DNA of 64,000 nt from Calliopsis andreniformis. Lineage: Eukaryota > Arthropoda > Insecta > Hymenoptera > Andrenidae. The position numbers and the translations under genes were made by a program. Positions 24,195 to 38,300 of the stretch are shown here, in pieces. The notes below the pieces were generated by a model that saw only the letters and a program-made list of their open reading frames with translations, searched no databases and was not told the origin of the DNA. Location of the stretch: contig NW_027480544.1 in NCBI RefSeq assembly GCF_051401765.1, positions 372,001 to 436,000 of the forward strand, given 5' to 3'. How positions within the stretch are numbered: position 1 is the first letter of the stretch; the number at the start of each line of letters is the position of its first letter.

Positions 24195-27100
24195 GAGGGT
24201 TGAGAATTGAGAATTGAGGATGAGGCCTGACGGTTGAGGATTGGGGTTTGAGGAATGAGGATTGAAGATTGACGATTGAGGATTGAGGATTGAGGATTGG
24301 GGATTGAGGATTGAGGATTGAAGATTGAGTATTGAGGATTGAGTATGGAGGATTGAAGATCGAGCATTGAGGATTGAGGGTTGAGGATTGAAGATTGAGG
24401 ACTGAGTGTTGAGGGTTGAGTGATGAGAATTGATGTTTGTGGATTGAGATTTGAAGATTGAAGATTGGGGATTGAGCATTGAACCATGAGAATACAGGAT
24501 ATTCTATTCAGTATTGAGAATTGAGGATTGATGCTTGAATATTGGTGATTGATGGTTGAGGGTTGTGTGTTGAATATTGAGGATTGAGGAATGTGTATTG
24601 AGGATTGAAGATTGAGTATTGATGATTGAGGTTTGAGGGTTGAGGGTTGAGGATTGAGGACGAGGACTGGCGGTTGAGGATTGAGGTTTGAGCATTGAGG
24701 ATTGAAGGCTGAGGATTGAGGACGAGGACTGACGGTTGAGGATTGAGGATAGATGATTGAGGACTGAGGATTGAGGACTGAGGATTGAGGATTGAGGATT
24801 GAGGATTGAAGGTTGAGGATTGAGGATTGAGGATTGAGGATTGAGGATTGAGGATTGAAGATTGAGGATTGGGGATTGAGGATTGACAATTGAGGATTGA
24901 GTATTGAGGATTGAGAATTGAGGATTGAGGATTGAAAATTGAGTATTGAGGATTGAGGACTGGGGATTGAGGATTGTAGATTGAGGATTAACGATTGAGG
25001 ATTGGGGATTGAGGATCTAGGATTGGAGATTGATTATTGAGGATTGAAGATTGAGAATTGAGGATTGAGGATTTAGAATTGAGAATTGAGGATGAGGACT
25101 GAGGGTTTAGGATTGTGGTTTGAGCAATGAGGATCGAGGATTGAGGATTGAGGATTGAGGATTGAGGATTGAGGATTGAGGATTGTGTATTGAAGATTGA
25201 GTATTCATGACTGAGGATTGAGGATTGAGGATTGAGGATTGAGGATTGAGCATTGAGGATTGAAGATTGAGGACTGGGGATTGTGGATTGAAGATTGAGG
25301 ATTAAAGATTGAGGATTGGGGATTGAGTATCTAGGATTGGAGATTGATTATTCAGGATTGAAGATTGAGTATTGAGGATTGAGGATTGAGGATTGAGGAT
25401 TGAGAATTGAGAATTGAGGATGAGGCCTGACGGTTGAGGATTGGGGTTTGAGGAATGAGGATTGAAGATTGACGATTGAGGATTGAGGATTGAGGATTGG
25501 GGATTGTGGATTGAGTATTGAAGATTGAGTATTGAGGATCGAGTATGGAGGATTGAAGATTGAGCATTGAGGATTGAGGGTTGAGGATTGAAGATTGAGG
25601 ATTGATGATTGAGAATTGAGGATTGAGGATTGAGGAATGAGGATTGAGTGTTGAAGATTGAGGATTGAGTATTGAGGATTGAGGATTGAGGACTGAGGAT
25701 TGGGGATTGAGGACTGAGTATTGAGGATTGATTATTGAGCTTTGGGGATTGAAGATTGTGGACTGGGGATAGAGGATTGAATATTGAAGATTAAGGATAG
25801 AGTATTGGGGATTGAGGGTCTAGGATACGAGATTGATTATTGATGATTGAAGATTGAGGATTGAGGATTGAGGATTGAGGATTGAGGATTGAGGATGAGG
25901 ACTGAGGGTTGATGATGGAAGTTTGAGGAATGAGGATTGTGGATTGAGGATTGAGGACTGAGGATTGAGGATTGAAGATTGAGGACTGAGTGTTGAGGGT
26001 TGAGTGATGAGAATTGATGTTTGTGGATTGAGATTTGAAGATTGAAGATTGGGGATTGAGCATTGAACCATGAGAATTCAGGATATTCTATTGAGTATTG
26101 AGAATTGAGGATTGATGCTTGAATATGGGTGATTGATGGTTGAGGGTTGTGTGTTGAAAATTGAGGATTGAGGATTGTGGATTGAGGATTGAGGATTGAA
26201 GATTGAGTATTGAGGATTGAAGATTGAGGATTGAGGATTGAGGATTGAGGATTGAGGATTGAGGATTGAAGATTGAGGATTGGGGTCTGAGTGTTGAGGG
26301 TTCAGTGATAAGAATTCATGTTTGTGGATAGAGATTTGAAGATTGCAGATTGAGTATTGAGTATTGAAATCTGTGAATTGATGATATTGTATTGAGAATT
26401 GAGAATTTGCAACTGATTGTTGAGGACTGAGTTCTGAATGTTGAGGATTCAGGATTGAAGATTCAGGATTGAGGTTTGATGACTGAGGATTGAGGAATGA
26501 GAATTGAGGATTGAGGATTGAGGATTGAGGATTGAGGATTGAGTATTGATGATTGAATATTGAGGATTGAGGATTCATAGTTGAGGATTGAGGACGAGGA
26601 CTGACGGTTGCGGATTGAGGTATGAGGATTGAGGGTTGAGGATTGAGGACTGAGGATTGAGGTTTGAGGATTGAGGACTGGGGATTGAGGATCGAATGCT
26701 GAGTATTGAGGATTGAAGATTGAGGATTGAGGATTGAGGATTGAGAATGGAGGATGAGGACTGAGGGTTGAGGATTGAGGTTTGAGGAATGAGGTTTGAG
26801 GATTGAGGATTGAGGATTGAGGATTGAGGATTGAGGTTTGAGGATTGAGAACTGAGGGTTGAGGATCGAATGTTTAGTATTGAGGATTGAAGATTGAGGA
26901 TTATGGACTGAGGATTGAGGATGGAGGATGAGTGCTGAGGGCTGAGGGTTGAGGTTTGAGTATTGAATCGTAAGAATTCAGGTTATTCTATTAGGTATTG
27001 GGGATTGACGATTGATGGTTAAGTATTGAGGATTGAGGATTGAGGATTGAAGATTGAGTATTCAGGATTGAAGATTGAGGATTGAGGATTGAGGATTGAG

Positions 27101-29294
27101 GATTGAGTATTGAAGATTGAGGCCTGAGGACAGAGGATTGAGGATTGAGAATTGAGGATGGAGGATTGAGGGTTGACGTTTGAGGATTGAGTATTGAAGA
27201 TTGAGGATTGATGATTGAGGATTGTGGATTGAGGATTGAGGATTGAGGATTGAGTATTGAAGATTGTGGATTGATGATTGACGATTGAGGACTGAGGATT
27301 GAGGATTGATTATTGAGCATTGAGGATTGAAGAATGTGGACTGGGGATAGAGGATTGAATATTGAGGATTAAGGATAGAGTATTGGAGATTGAGGATCGA
27401 GGACAGGAGATTGATTATTGAGGATTGAAGTGTGAGGATTGAGGATTGAGGATTGATGATTGAGGATTGAGGATTGAAGATTGAGTATGGAGGATAGAAG
27501 ATGGAGGATTGAGGATTAAGGATTGAGGATAGAAGAGTGAGGACTGAGTGTTGAGGGTTGAGTGATGAGAATTGATGTTTGTGGATTGAGATTTGAAGAT
27601 TGAAGATTGGGGATTTAGCATTGAACCATGAGAATTCAGGATAATCTATTGAGTATTGAGAATTGAGGATTGATGGTTGAATATTGGTGATCGATGGTTG
27701 AGGGTTGTGTGTTGAATATTGAGGATTGAGGATTGTGGATTGAGGATTGAAGATTGAGTATTGATGAATGAGAATTGAGAATTGAGGATGAGGACTGAGG
27801 GTTGAGGGATGAGGTTTGAGGAATGAGGATTGAGGATTGAGGATTGAGGATTGAGGATTGAGGATTGAGGATTGAGGATTGAGTATTGAAGATTGAGTAT
27901 TCATGACTGAGTATTGAGGATTGAGGATTGAGGGTTGAGGATTGAGGATCGAAGATTGAGTGTTGAGGATTGAAGGTTGAGGTTTGAGGATTGAGAATTG
28001 AGGGTGGAGGATGAGTGCTGAGGGTTGAGGATTGAGGTTTGAGTATTGAATACTGAGAATTCAGGATATTCTATTCAGTATTGAGAATTGAGGATTGATG
28101 GTTGAGTATTGAGGATTGAGGATTGAGGATTGAGGATTGAGTATGGAAGATTGAGGATTGATGATTGAGGATTGAGGATTGAGGACTGAGGATTGAGGAT
28201 TGAGTGTTGAAGATTGAGGATTGATGATTGAGGATTGAGAATTGAGGATTGAGGGTTGAGGATTGAGGATTGAAGATTGAGGATTGAGGATTCAGGATTG
28301 AGTGTTGTGGGTTGAGTAATGAGAATTGATGTTTGTTAGATGGAGACTTGAAGATTGAAGATTGCGGATAGAGTATTGAAAACTGAGAATTCAGGATATT
28401 CTATTGAGAATTGAGAATTGAGGATTGATGATTGAGTTTTGAGGATTGATGTTTGAGAGTTGTGTATTGAATATTGAGGATTGAGGATTGAGGATTGAGC
28501 ATTGAGGATTGAGGATTCAAGATTGAGTATTGATGATTGAAGATTGAGGATTGAGGATTGAGGGTTGAGGATTGAGGACGAGGACTGACGGTTGAGGATT
28601 GAGGTTTGAGTATTGAGGATTGAGGATTGAGGACTGAGGATTGGGTATTGAGGACTGAGGATTGAGGATTGATTATTGAGCTTTGGGGATTGAAGATTGT
28701 GGACTGGGGATAGAGGATTGAATATTGAGGATTAAGGATAGAGTATTGGGGATTGAGGATCTAGGATACGAGATTGATAATTGAGGATTGAAGATTGAGG
28801 ATTGAGTTTTGAGGATTGAGAAATGAGAATTGAGGATGAGGACTGAGGGCTGAGGATGGAGGTTTGAGGAATGAGGATTCAGGATTGAGGATTGAGGATT
28901 GAGGATTGAGGATTGAGTATTGAAGATTGAGGCCTTAGGACAGAGGATTGAGGATTGAGAATTGAGGATGGAGGATTGAGTGTTGACGTTTGAGGATTGA
29001 GTATTGAAGATTGAGGATTGATAATTGAGGATTGAGGATTGAGCATTGAGGATTGAGGATTGAGTATTGAAGATTGTGGATTGATGATCGACGATTGAGG
29101 ACTGAGGATTGAGGATTGATTATTGAGCTTTGGGGATTGAAGAATGTGGACTGGGGATAGAGGATTGAAATTGAGGATTAAGGATAGAGTATTGGAGATT
29201 GAGGATCTAGGACAGGAGATTGATTATTGAGGATTGAAGAGTGAGGATTGAGGATTGAGGATTGATGATTGAGGATTGAGGATTGAAGATTGAG

Positions 29295-31292
29295 CATGGA
29301 GGATTGAGGATTGAGGATTGAAGATTGGGGATTGAGGATTGACGATTGAGTATGGAGGATTGAAGATTGAGGATTGAGGATTGAGGATTGAGGATTGAAG
29401 ATTGAGGACTGAGTGTAGAGGGTTGAGTGATGAGAATTGATGTTTGTGGATTGAGATTTGAAGATTGAAGATTGGGGATTGAGCATTGAACCATGAGAAT
29501 TCAGGATATTCTATTGTGTATTGAGAATTGAGGATTGATGCTTGAATATTGGTGATTGATGGTTGAGGGTTGTGTGTTGAAAATTGAGGATTGAGGATTG
29601 TGGATTGAGGATTGAAGATTGAGGATTGGGGATTGAGGACTGACAATTGAGGATTGAGTATTGAGGATTGAGAATTGAGGATTGAGTATTGAAGATTGAG
29701 TATTGAGGATTGGGGACTGGGGATTGACGATTGAAGATTGAGGATTAACGATTGAGGATTGGGGATTGAGGTTCTAGGATTGGAGATTGATTATTGAGGA
29801 TTGAAGATTGAGAATTGAGGATTGAGGATTTAGAATTGAGAACTGAGGATGAGGACTGAGGGTTTAGGATTGTGGTTTGAGGAATGAGGATTGAGGATTG
29901 AGGATTGAGGATTGAGGATTGAGGATTGAGGATTGTGTATTGAAGATTGAGTATTCATGACTGAGGATTGAGGATTGAGGATTGAGGGTTGAGGATTGAG
30001 TATCGAAGATTGAGTATTGAGGAATGAAGATTGAAGTTTGAGGATTGAGGATTGAGGGTGGAGAATGAGGGCTGATTGTTGAGGATTGAGGTTTGAGTAT
30101 TGAATACTGAGAATTCAGGATATTCTATTGAGTATTGAGAATTGAGGATTGATGGTTGAGTATTGAGGATTGAGGATTGAGGATAGAGGATTGAGTATTG
30201 AAGATTGAGGATTGATGATTGAGGATTGAGGATTGAGGATTGAGGATTGAGGATTGAGTGTTGAAGATTGAGGATTGAGTATTGAGGATTGAGGATTGAG
30301 AACTGAGGATTGGGGATTGAGGACTGAGTATTGAGGATTGATAATTGAGCTTTGGGGATTGAAGATTGTGGACTGGGGATAGAGGATTGAATATTGAAGA
30401 TTAAGGATAGAGTATTGGGGATTGAGGATCTAGGATACGAGATTGATAATTGAGGATTGAAGATTGAGGATTGAGTTTTGAGGATTGAGAAATGAGAATA
30501 GAGGATGAGGACTGAGGGCTGAGGATGGAGGTTTGAGGAATCAGGATTGAGGATTGAGGATTGAGGATTGAGGATTGAGGATTTAGTATTGAAGATTGAG
30601 GCCTTAGGACAGAGGATTGAGGATTGAGAATTGAGGATGGAGGATTGAGGGTTGACGTTTGAGGATTGAGTATTGAAGATTGAAGATTGATGATTGAGGA
30701 TTGAGGATTGAGCATTGAGGATTGAGGATTGAGTATTGAAGATTGTGGATTGATGATCGACGATTGAGGACTGAGGATTGAGGATTGATTATTGAGCTTT
30801 GGGGATTGAAGTATGTGGACTGGGGATAGAGGATTGAAATTGAGGATTAAGGATAGAGTATTGGAGATTTAGGATCTAGGACAGGAGATTGATTATTGAG
30901 GATTGAAGAGTGAGGATTGAGGATTGAGGATTAATGATTGAGGATTGAGGATTGAAGATTGAGTATGGAGGATTGAGGATTGAGGATTGAAGATTGGGGA
31001 TTGAGGATTGAAGATTGAGTATGGAGGATTGAAGATTGAGGATTGAGGATTGAGGATTGAGGATTGAAGATTGAGGACTGAGTGTTGAGGGTTGAGTGAT
31101 GAGAATTGATGTTTGTGGATTGAGATTTGAAGATTGAAGATTGGGGATTGAGCATTGAACCATGAGAATTCAGGATATTCTATTGAGTATTGAGAATTGA
31201 GGATTGATGCTTGAATATTGGTGATTGATGGTTGAGGTTTGTGTGTTGAAAATTGAGGATTGAGGATTGTGGATTGAGGATTGAAGATTGAG
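29295..31292 (+). repeat. 2-kb unit, second large copy, tandem copy a
   Basis: Counterpart of 5101-7105. It is 1998 bp, because one perfect heptamer is missing from the run at about 29888-29929. It begins at the same CATGGAGG boundary. It has AAGATT where 6769-6774 has AAGCTT, so that change is private to the first large copy. Confidence 0.92.
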
Positions 31293-33297
31293 CATGGAGG
31301 ATTGAGGATTGAGGATTGAAGATTGGGGATTGAGGATTGACGATTGAGTATGGAGGATTGAAGATTGAGGATTGAGGATTGAGGATTGAGGATTGAAGAT
31401 TGAGGACTGAGTGTAGAGGGTTGAGTGATGAGAATTGATGTTTGTGGATTGAGATTTGAAGATTGAAGATTGGGGATTGAGCATTGAACCATGAGAATTC
31501 AGGATATTCTATTGAGTATTGAGAATTGAGGATTGATGCTTGAATATTGGTGATTGATGGTTGAGGGTTGTGTGTTGAAAATTGAGGATTGAGGATTGTG
31601 GATTGAGGATTGAAGATTGAGGATTGGGGATTGAGGACTGACAATTGAGGATTGAGTATTGAGGATTGAGAATTGAGGATTGAGTATTGAAGATTGAGTA
31701 TTGAGGATTGGGGACTGGGGATTGAGGATTGAAGATTGAGGATTAACGATTGAGGATTGGGGATTGAGGTTCTAGGATTGGAGATTGATTATTGAGGATT
31801 GAAGATTTAGAATTGAGGATTGAGGATTTAGAATTGAGAACTGAGGATGAGGACTGAGGGTTTAGGATTGTGGTTTGAGGAATGAGGATTGAGGATTGAG
31901 GATTGAGGATTGAGGATTGAGGATTGAGGATTGAGGATTGTGTATTGAAGATTGAGTATTCATGACTGAGGATTGAGGATTGAGGATTGAGGGTTGAGGA
32001 TTGAGTATCGAAGATTGAGTATTGAGGAATGAAGATTGAAGTTTGAGGATTGAGGATTGAGGGTGGAGAATGAGGGCTGATTGTTGAGGATTGAGGTTTG
32101 AGTATTGAATACTGAGAATTCAGGATATTCTATTGAGTATTGAGAATTGAGGATTGATGGTTGAGTATTGAGGATTGAGGATTGAGGATAGAGGATTGAG
32201 TATTGAAGATTGAGGATTGATGATTGAGGATTGAGGATTGAGGATTGAGGATTGAGGATTGAGTGTTGAAGATTGAGGATTGAGTATTGAGGATTGAGGA
32301 TTGAGAACTGAGGATTGGGGATTGAGGACTGAGTATTGAGGATTGATAATTGAGCTTTGGGGATTGAAGATTGTGGACTGGGGATAGAGGATTGAATATT
32401 GAAGATTAAGGATAGAGTATTGGGGATTGAGGATCTAGGATACGAGATTGATAATTGAGGATTGAAGATTGAGGATTGAGTTTTGAGGATTGAGAAATGA
32501 GAATAGAGGATGAGGACTGAGGGCTGAGGATGGAGGTTTGAGGAATGAGGATTGAGGATTGAGGATTGAGGATTGAGGATTGAGGATTTAGTATTGAAGA
32601 TTGAGGCCTTAGGACAGAGGATTGAGGATTGAGAATTGAGGATGGAGGATTGAGGGTTGACGTTTGTGGATTGAGTATTGAAGATTGAAGATTGATGATT
32701 GAGGATTGAGGATTGAGCATTGAGGATTGAGGATTGAGTATTGAAGATTGTGGATTGATGATCGACGATTGAGGACTGAGGATTGAGGATTGATTATTGA
32801 GCTTTGGGGATTGAAGTATGTGGACTGGGGATAGAGGATTGAAATTGAGGATTAAGGATAGAGTATTGGAGATTTAGGATCTAGGACAGGAGATTGATTA
32901 TTGAGGATTGAAGAGTGAGGATTGAGGATTGAGGATTAATGATTGAGGATTGAGGATTGAAGATTGAGTATGGAGGATTGAGGATTGAGGATTGAAGATT
33001 GGGGATTGAGGATTGAAGATTGAGTATGGAGGATTGAAGATTGAGGATTGAGGATTGAGGATTGAGGATTGAAGATTGAGGACTGAGTGTTGAGGGTTGA
33101 GTGATGAGAATTGATGTTTGTGGATTGAGATTTGAAGATTGAAGATTGGGGATTGAGCATTGAACCATGAGAATTCAGGATATTCTATTGAGTATTGAGA
33201 ATTGAGGATTGATGCTTGAATATTGGTGATTGATGGTTGAGGTTTGTGTGTTGAAAATTGAGGATTGAGGATTGTGGATTGAGGATTGAAGATTGAG
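31293..33297 (+). repeat. 2-kb unit, second large copy, tandem copy b
   Basis: Counterpart of 7106-9110 at offset 24187. It keeps both diagnostic changes of the middle unit (GATTTAGAATTG near 31803 and GTTTGTGGATT near 32662). Confidence 0.92.
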
Positions 33298-35309
33298 CAT
33301 GGAGGATTGAGGATTGAGGATTGAAGATTGGGGATTGAGGATTGACGATTGAGTATGGAGGATTGAAGATTGAGGATTGAGGATTGAGGATTGAGGATTG
33401 AAGATTGAGGACTGAGTGTAGAGGGTTGAGTGATGAGAATTGATGTTTGTGGATTGAGATTTGAAGATTGAAGATTGGGGATTGAGCATTGAACCATGAG
33501 AATTCAGGATATTCTATTGAGTATTGAGAATTGAGGATTGATGCTTGAATATTGGTGATTGATGGTTGAGGGTTGTGTGTTGAAAATTGAGGATTGAGGA
33601 TTGTGGATTGAGGATTGAAGATTGAGGATTGGGGATTGAGGACTGACAATTGAGGATTGAGTATTGAGGATTGAGAATTGAGGATTGAGTATTGAAGATT
33701 GAGTATTGAGGATTGGGGACTGGGGATTGAGGATTGAAGATTGAGGATTAACGATTGAGGATTGGGGATTGAGGTTCTAGGATTGGAGATTGATTATTGA
33801 GGATTGAAGATTGAGAATTGAGGATTGAGGATTTAGAATTGAGAACTGAGGATGAGGACTGAGGGTTTAGGATTGTGGTTTGAGGAATGAGGATTGAGGA
33901 TTGAGGATTGAGGATTGAGGATTGAGGATTGAGGATTGAGGATTGTGTATTGAAGATTGAGTATTCATGACTGAGGATTGAGGATTGAGGATTGAGGGTT
34001 GAGGATTGAGTATCGAAGATTGAGTATTGACTAATGAAGATTGAAGTTTGAGGATTGAGGATTGAGGGTGGAGAATGAGGGCTGATTGTTGAGGATTGAG
34101 GTTTGAGTATTGAATACTGAGAATTCAGGATATTCTATTGAGTATTGAGAATTGAGGATTGATGGTTGAGTATTGAGGATTGAGGATTGAGGATAGAGGA
34201 TTGAGTATTGAAGATTGAGGATTGATGATTGAGGATTGAGGATTGAGGATTGAGGATTGAGGATTGAGTGTTGAAGATTGAGGATTGAGTATTGAGGATT
34301 GAGGATTGAGAACTGAGGATTGGGGATTGAGGACTGAGTATTGAGGATTGATAATTGAGCTTTGGGGATTGAAGATTGTGGACTGGGGATAGAGGATTGA
34401 ATATTGAAGATTAAGGATAGAGTATTGGGGATTGAGGATCTAGGATACGAGATTGATAATTGAGGATTGAAGATTGAGGATTGAGTTTTGAGGATTGAGA
34501 AATGAGAATAGAGGATGAGGACTGAGGGCTGAGGATGGAGGTTTGAGGAATGAGGATTGAGGATTGAGGATTGAGGATTGAGGATTGAGGATTGAGGATT
34601 TAGTATTGAAGATTGAGGCCTTAGGACAGAGGATTGAGGATTGAGAATTGAGGATGGAGGATTGAGGGTTGACGTTTGAGGATTGAGTATTGAAGATTGA
34701 AGATTGATGATTGAGGATTGAGGATTGAGCATTGAGGATTGAGGATTGAGTATTGAAGATTGTGGATTGATGATCGACGATTGAGGACTGAGGATTGAGG
34801 ATTGATTATTGAGCTTTGGGGATTGAAGTATGTGGACTGGGGATAGAGGATTGAAATTGAGGATTAAGGATAGAGTATTGGAGATTTAGGATCTAGGACA
34901 GGAGATTGATTATTGAGGATTGAAGAGTGAGGATTGAGGATTGAGGATTAATGATTGAGGATTGAGGATTGAAGATTGAGTATGGAGGATTGAGGATTGA
35001 GGATTGAAGATTGGGGATTGAGGATTGAAGATTGAGTATGGAGGATTGAAGATTGAGGATTGAGGATTGAGGATTGAGGATTGAAGATTGAGGACTGAGT
35101 GTTGAGGGTTGAGTGATGAGAATTGATGTTTGTGGATTGAGATTTGAAGATTGAAGATTGGGGATTGAGCATTGAACCATGAGAATTCAGGATATTCTAT
35201 TGAGTATTGAGAATTGAGGATTGATGCTTGAATATTGGTGATTGATGGTTGAGGTTTGTGTGTTGAAAATTGAGGATTGAGGATTGTGGATTGAGGATTG
35301 AAGATTGAG
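33298..35309 (+). repeat. 2-kb unit, second large copy, tandem copy c
   Basis: Counterpart of 9111-11122 at offset 24187, 2012 bp. It keeps the diagnostic TTGACTAATGAAG near 34028. Confidence 0.92.
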
Positions 35310-38300
35310 TATTGATGATTGAGGTTTGAGGGTTGAGGGTTGAGGATTGAGGACGAGGACTGGCGGTTGAGGATTGAGGTTTGAGGATTGAGGATTGAAG
35401 GCTGAGGATTGAGGACGAGGACTGACTGTTGAGGATTGAGGATTGATGATTGAGGACTGAGGATTGAGGACTGAGGATTGAGGATTGAGGATTGAGGATT
35501 GAAGGTTGAGGATTGAGGATTGAGGATTGAGGATTGAGGATTGAGGATTGAAGATTGAGGATTGGGGATTGAGGATTGACAATTGAGGATTGAGTATTGA
35601 GGATTGAGAATTGAGGTTTGAGGATTGAAGATTGAGTATTGAGGATTGAGGACTGGGGATTGAGGATTGAAGATTGAGGATTAACGATTGAGGATTGGGG
35701 ATTGAGGATCTAGGATTGGAGATTGATTATTGAGGATTGAAGATTGAGAATTGAGGATTGAGGATTTAGAATTGAGAATTGAGGATGAGGACTGAGGGTT
35801 TAGGATTGTGGTTTGAGGAATGAGGATTGAGGATTGAGGATTGAGGATTGAGGATTGAGGATTGAGGATTGAGGATTGCGTATTGAAGATTGAGTATTCA
35901 TGACTGAGGATTGAGGATTGAGGATTGAGGGTTGAGGATTGAGTATCGAAGATTGAGTATTGAGGAATGAAGATTGAAGTTTGAGGATTGAGGATTGAGG
36001 GTGGAGAATGAGGGCTGAGTGTTGAGGATTGAGGTTTGAGTATTGAATACTGAGAATTCAGGATATTCTATTGAGTATTGAGAATTGAGGATTGATGGTT
36101 GAGTATTGAGGATTGAGGATTGAGGATTGAAGATTGAGGATTGGGGACTGAGTGTTGAGGGTTCAGTGATGAGAATTGATGTTTGTGGATAGAGATTTGA
36201 AGATTGCAGATTGAGTATTGAGTATTGAAATCTGTGAATTGATGATATTGTATTGAGAATTGAGAATTGGCAACTGATTGTTGAGGACTGAGGTCTGAAG
36301 GTTGAGGATTCAGGATTGAAGATTCAGGATTGAGGTTTGAGGACTGAGGATTGAGGATTGAGAATTGAGGATTGAGGATTGAGGATTGAGGATTGAGGAT
36401 TGAGTATTGATGATGGAATATTGAGGATTGAGGATTCATAGTTGAGGATTGAGGACGAGGACTGACGGTTGCGGATTGAGGTATGAGGGTTGAGGGTTGA
36501 GGATTGAGGACTGAGGATTGAGGTTTGAGGATTGAGGACTGGAGATTGAGGATCGAATGCTGAGTATTGATGATTGAAGGTTGAGGATTGAGGATTGAGG
36601 ATTGAGAATGGAGGATGAGGACTGAGGGTTGAGGATTGAGGTTTGAGGAATGAGGTTTGAGGATTGAGGATTGAGGATTGAGGATTGAGGATTGAGGTTT
36701 GAGGATTGAGGACTGAGGATTGAGGATCGAATGTTGAGTATTGAGGATTGAAGATTGAGGATTATGGACTGAGGATTGAGGATGGAGGATGAGTGCTGAG
36801 GTCTGAGGATTGAGGTTTGAGAATTGAATCGTAAGAATTCAGGTTATTCTATTAGGTATTGGGGATTGACGATTGATGGTTAAGTATTGAGGATTGAGGA
36901 TTGAGGATTGAAGATTGAGTATTCAGGATTGAAGATTTCGGATTGAGGATTGAGGCTTGAGGATTGAGGATTGAGGATTGAAGATTGAGGATTGGGGTTT
37001 GAGGATTGACGATTGAGGATTGAGGATTGAGGATTGAGGATTGAGTATTGAAGATTGAGGCCTGAGGACAGAGGATTGAGGATTGAGAATTGAGGATGGA
37101 GGATTGAGGGTTGACGTTTGAGGATTGAGTATTGAAGATTGAGGATTGATGACTGAGGATTGTGGATTGAGGATTGAGGATTGAGGATTGAGTATTGAAG
37201 ATTGTGGATTGATGATTGACGATTGAGGACTGAGGATTGAGGATTGATTATTGAGCATTGGGGATTGAAGAATGTGGACTGGGGATAGAGGATTGAATAT
37301 TGAGGATTAAGGATAGAGTATTGGAGATTGAGGGTCTAGGACAGGAGATTGATTATTGAGGATTGAAGTGTGAGGATTGGGGATTGAGGATTGATGATTG
37401 AGGATTGAGGATTGAAGATTGAGTATGGAGGATTGAAGATTGAGGATTGAGGATTAAGGATTGAGGATTGAAGATTGAGGACTGAGTGTTGAGGGTTGAG
37501 TGATGAGAATTGATGTTTGTGGATTGAGATTTGAAGATTGAAGATTGGGGATTTAGCATTGAACCATGAGAATTCAGGATATTCTATTGAGTATTGAGAA
37601 TTGAGGATTGATGGTTGAATATTGGTGATCGATGGTTGAGGGTTGTGTGTTGAATATTGAGGATTGAGGATTGTGGATTGATGATTGAAGATTGAGTATT
37701 GATGATTGAGAATTGAGAATTGAGGATGAGGCCTGAGGGTTGAGGAATGAAGTTTGAGGAATGAGGATTGAGGATTGAGGATTGAGGATTGAGGATTGAG
37801 GATTGAGGTTTGAGTATTGAAGATTGAGTATTCATGACTGAGGATTGAGGATTGAGGATTGAGGGTTGAGGATTGAGGATCGAAGATTGAGTGTTGAGGA
37901 TTGAAGGTTGAGGTTTGAGGATTGAGAATTGAGGGTGGAGGATGAGGGCTGACGGTTGAGGATTGAGGTTTGAGTATTGAATACTGAGAATTCAGGATAT
38001 TCTATTGAGTATTGAGAATTGAGGATTGATGGTTGAGTATTGAGGATTGAGGATTGAGTATTGAAGATTGAGGATTGAGGATTGAGGACTGGGGATTGAG
38101 GATTGTAGATTGAGGATTAACGATTGAGGATTGGGGATTGAGGATCTAGGATTGGAGATTGATTATTGAGGATTGAAGATTGAGAATTGAGGATTGAGGA
38201 TTTAGAATTGAGAATTGAGGATGAGGACTGAGGGTTTAGGATTGTGGTTTGAGGAATGAGGATCGAGGATTGAGGATTGAGGATTGAGGATTGAGGATTG

